Shown: piece after piece, positions 63,197 through 64,000 of the stretch
Layout: the number at the start of each line of letters is the position of its first letter
Numbering within the stretch: the stretch's first letter is position 1
NCBI GenBank assembly: GCA_947446635.1
Contig: CANFHF010000004.1
Span: 93,658-157,657, forward strand
Length of the DNA stretch: 64,000 bases
From: Flavobacteriaceae bacterium
GTDB taxonomy: Bacteria; Bacteroidota; Bacteroidia; Flavobacteriales; Flavobacteriaceae
Direction: 5' to 3'
The notes under the pieces: model-generated
Seen by the model: the letters and a program-made list of their open reading frames with translations, nothing else
Database searches by the model: none
What the model was told of the DNA's origin: nothing
Made by a program: the position numbers and the translations under genes

Positions 63197-63751
63197 TTAT
63201 TCTGGATTAAAACTGTATTCTGGAATTTTGCCTACGACCCCTTTAAAATGTTTTAGCAAAATAGTAAAATCATTTTCGATATTCCCTGATGGCAATAATG
63301 GTTTTCCTATATGAATCACTTTTTTTCCGAAATCAAATGCAACCGGAATGATAGGGACATTAACCTTCAAAGCAATTTAATAAAATCCCGTTTTTAATAC
63401 GCTTACTTTTTTTCTAGTGCCTTCTGGTGAAATGGCCAGTCTAAATTCATGGTGATTTTCAAATGTTTTTGCGACATCATCTACTTTGTTTAAACCTCCC
63501 GTTCTAGTTATTGGAGCACCACCCATCCATCGAAAATAATAGCCTATTGGAAAACAAAACAACTCTTTTTTTCCGATAAAATTCATTTCTAAACCAATAA
63601 TTCCCCTAGCAAATATTCCTAAATAGAAATCATGCCAACTGGTGTGTGGGGCAACCATTAGAATACATTTCTTAATTCCTGCATCCAAAGACCCTTCGAT
63701 TTTCCATCCCATTAACCGAAATAAAAAAAACTTATAAATACTCTTTTTCAT
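63197..63751 (-). pseudogene. 1-Acylglycerol-3-phosphate acyltransferase-like, interrupted by in-frame TAA
   Basis: Read from ATG 63751, an acyltransferase of the PlsC superfamily: APHTSWHDFYLG (34-45, the HX4D-type block), FIGKKELFCFPIG near 58-70, GGAPITRTGG near 77-86 and ISPEGTRKKV near 107-116. At 63377-63379 TAA follows KTGFY; the same frame then gives IALKVNVPIIPVAFDFGKK and ends at 63197 after YSFNPE, the normal C-terminal half. Homologues that I recall have KTGFYYIA, so the TAA replaces a Tyr codon. Without readthrough the protein is 124 residues long and lacks the last domain. Confidence 0.82.
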
Positions 63752-63874
63752 TTAGAATTTATTTTTAGTAAAATTAGTATTAATCTCCTAACAGCATAAC
63801 AAAACTAAATAAGATTCAAAAAATGACGTGTTGACTCTTTTTGAATGTCAATTATAAATAATGTGAATCAAGGG

Positions 63875-64000
63875 TTAAAATATTAAGTTTATAAAAGCGG
63901 AAGCGATTTTGCCAAAGATATGAATCAACAGTCCTTTGGCAGATCTCACTTTACTAGCTCTTTGAATATCTGTTTTTTGAATTAGCCAATTAAATAATGA
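63875..64000 (-). CDS. C-terminal part of an unknown gene (cut by right edge)
   Basis: The last 41 codons of a minus-strand frame ending at TAA 63875-63877: SLFNWLIQKTDIQRASKVRS and on to IASAFINLIF. Composition looks coding (basic helix followed by a hydrophobic end) and no stop interrupts it up to the window edge. Too short to assign. Confidence 0.4.
   Translation of the reverse strand, partial: SLFNWLIQKTDIQRASKVRSAKGLLIHIFGKIASAFINLIF

Noticed and set aside
1..64000. CRISPR array
   Set aside because: No set of regularly spaced identical repeats was seen, and no cas gene.

Overview
The window looks like chromosomal DNA from the family Flavobacteriaceae, most likely a Flavobacterium or close relative. 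The DNA is AT-rich by eye. Promoters follow the Bacteroidetes form (TTTG or TTG, about 16-23 bases, then TAnnTTTG), and start codons follow A-rich stretches rather than Shine-Dalgarno sites. The gene set is also typical: a menaquinone cluster, a CheB-CheR fusion without chemotaxis genes, an archaeal-type AMP phosphorylase homologue, a deoxyhypusine synthase-like protein beside arginine decarboxylase, and the families DUF6095, DUF6787 and TIGR02757.

Layout. 1-10224: glmM (cut by the left edge), an ACP phosphodiesterase-like gene, a ClC channel with CBS domains, the CheB-CheR-PAS protein with a hybrid histidine kinase, and an AI-2E family permease. 10230-16167: menaquinone genes menD, menB, menA and menC with cvfB between menD and menB. 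16293-18973: small genes (GNAT, DUF6095, pentapeptide repeat, lipoprotein) and terC. 19054-25502: parE-parC, ychF and a ferredoxin. 25632-30889: acyl-CoA reductase, serC-serA, a LolD-like ATPase and a TIGR02757 gene. 30922-33782: PRPP synthetase-like and AMP-phosphorylase-like genes in tight operon, plus a metal-binding secreted protein. 34017-39127: the threonine operon thrA-thrB-thrC, preceded by a 32-codon Thr-rich leader peptide with a terminator and a competing pairing, which makes a good attenuator candidate. 39130-42130: nnrD, gcvT and a yebC-family gene.

42204-51159 is the accessory stretch. It holds a nuclease gene broken by an in-frame TAA, two secreted proteins of unknown role, relics of a tRNA-Val 3' end and its downstream flank, a small basic protein, a REP-like hairpin doublet, a lone TIR protein, a remnant gene, a NarL-type response regulator, a LytTR regulator with a degenerate receiver, a small lipoprotein and a TPR histidine kinase. 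It ends at an intact tRNA-Val(TAC). The repeated tRNA flanks suggest an old island or a decayed tandem tRNA array.

51311-64000 returns to housekeeping genes: an ABC exporter, proline dehydrogenase, aroB, a leaderless small ORF, speA, a deoxyhypusine synthase-like gene, an acidic-tailed protein, ppc, an Lrp regulator and an M14 peptidase. It closes with an acyltransferase gene broken by a TAA at an expected Tyr codon and a partial ORF at the right edge.

The most interesting points are the threonine attenuator, the two genes with TAA at an expected Tyr position, the LytTR regulator with matching TTTTACGG motifs, the tRNA-Val-bounded region with its lone TIR protein, and the speA / deoxyhypusine synthase-like / acidic protein operon with its leaderless upstream ORF. 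All functional statements rest on motif and family recognition by eye; no search was run.
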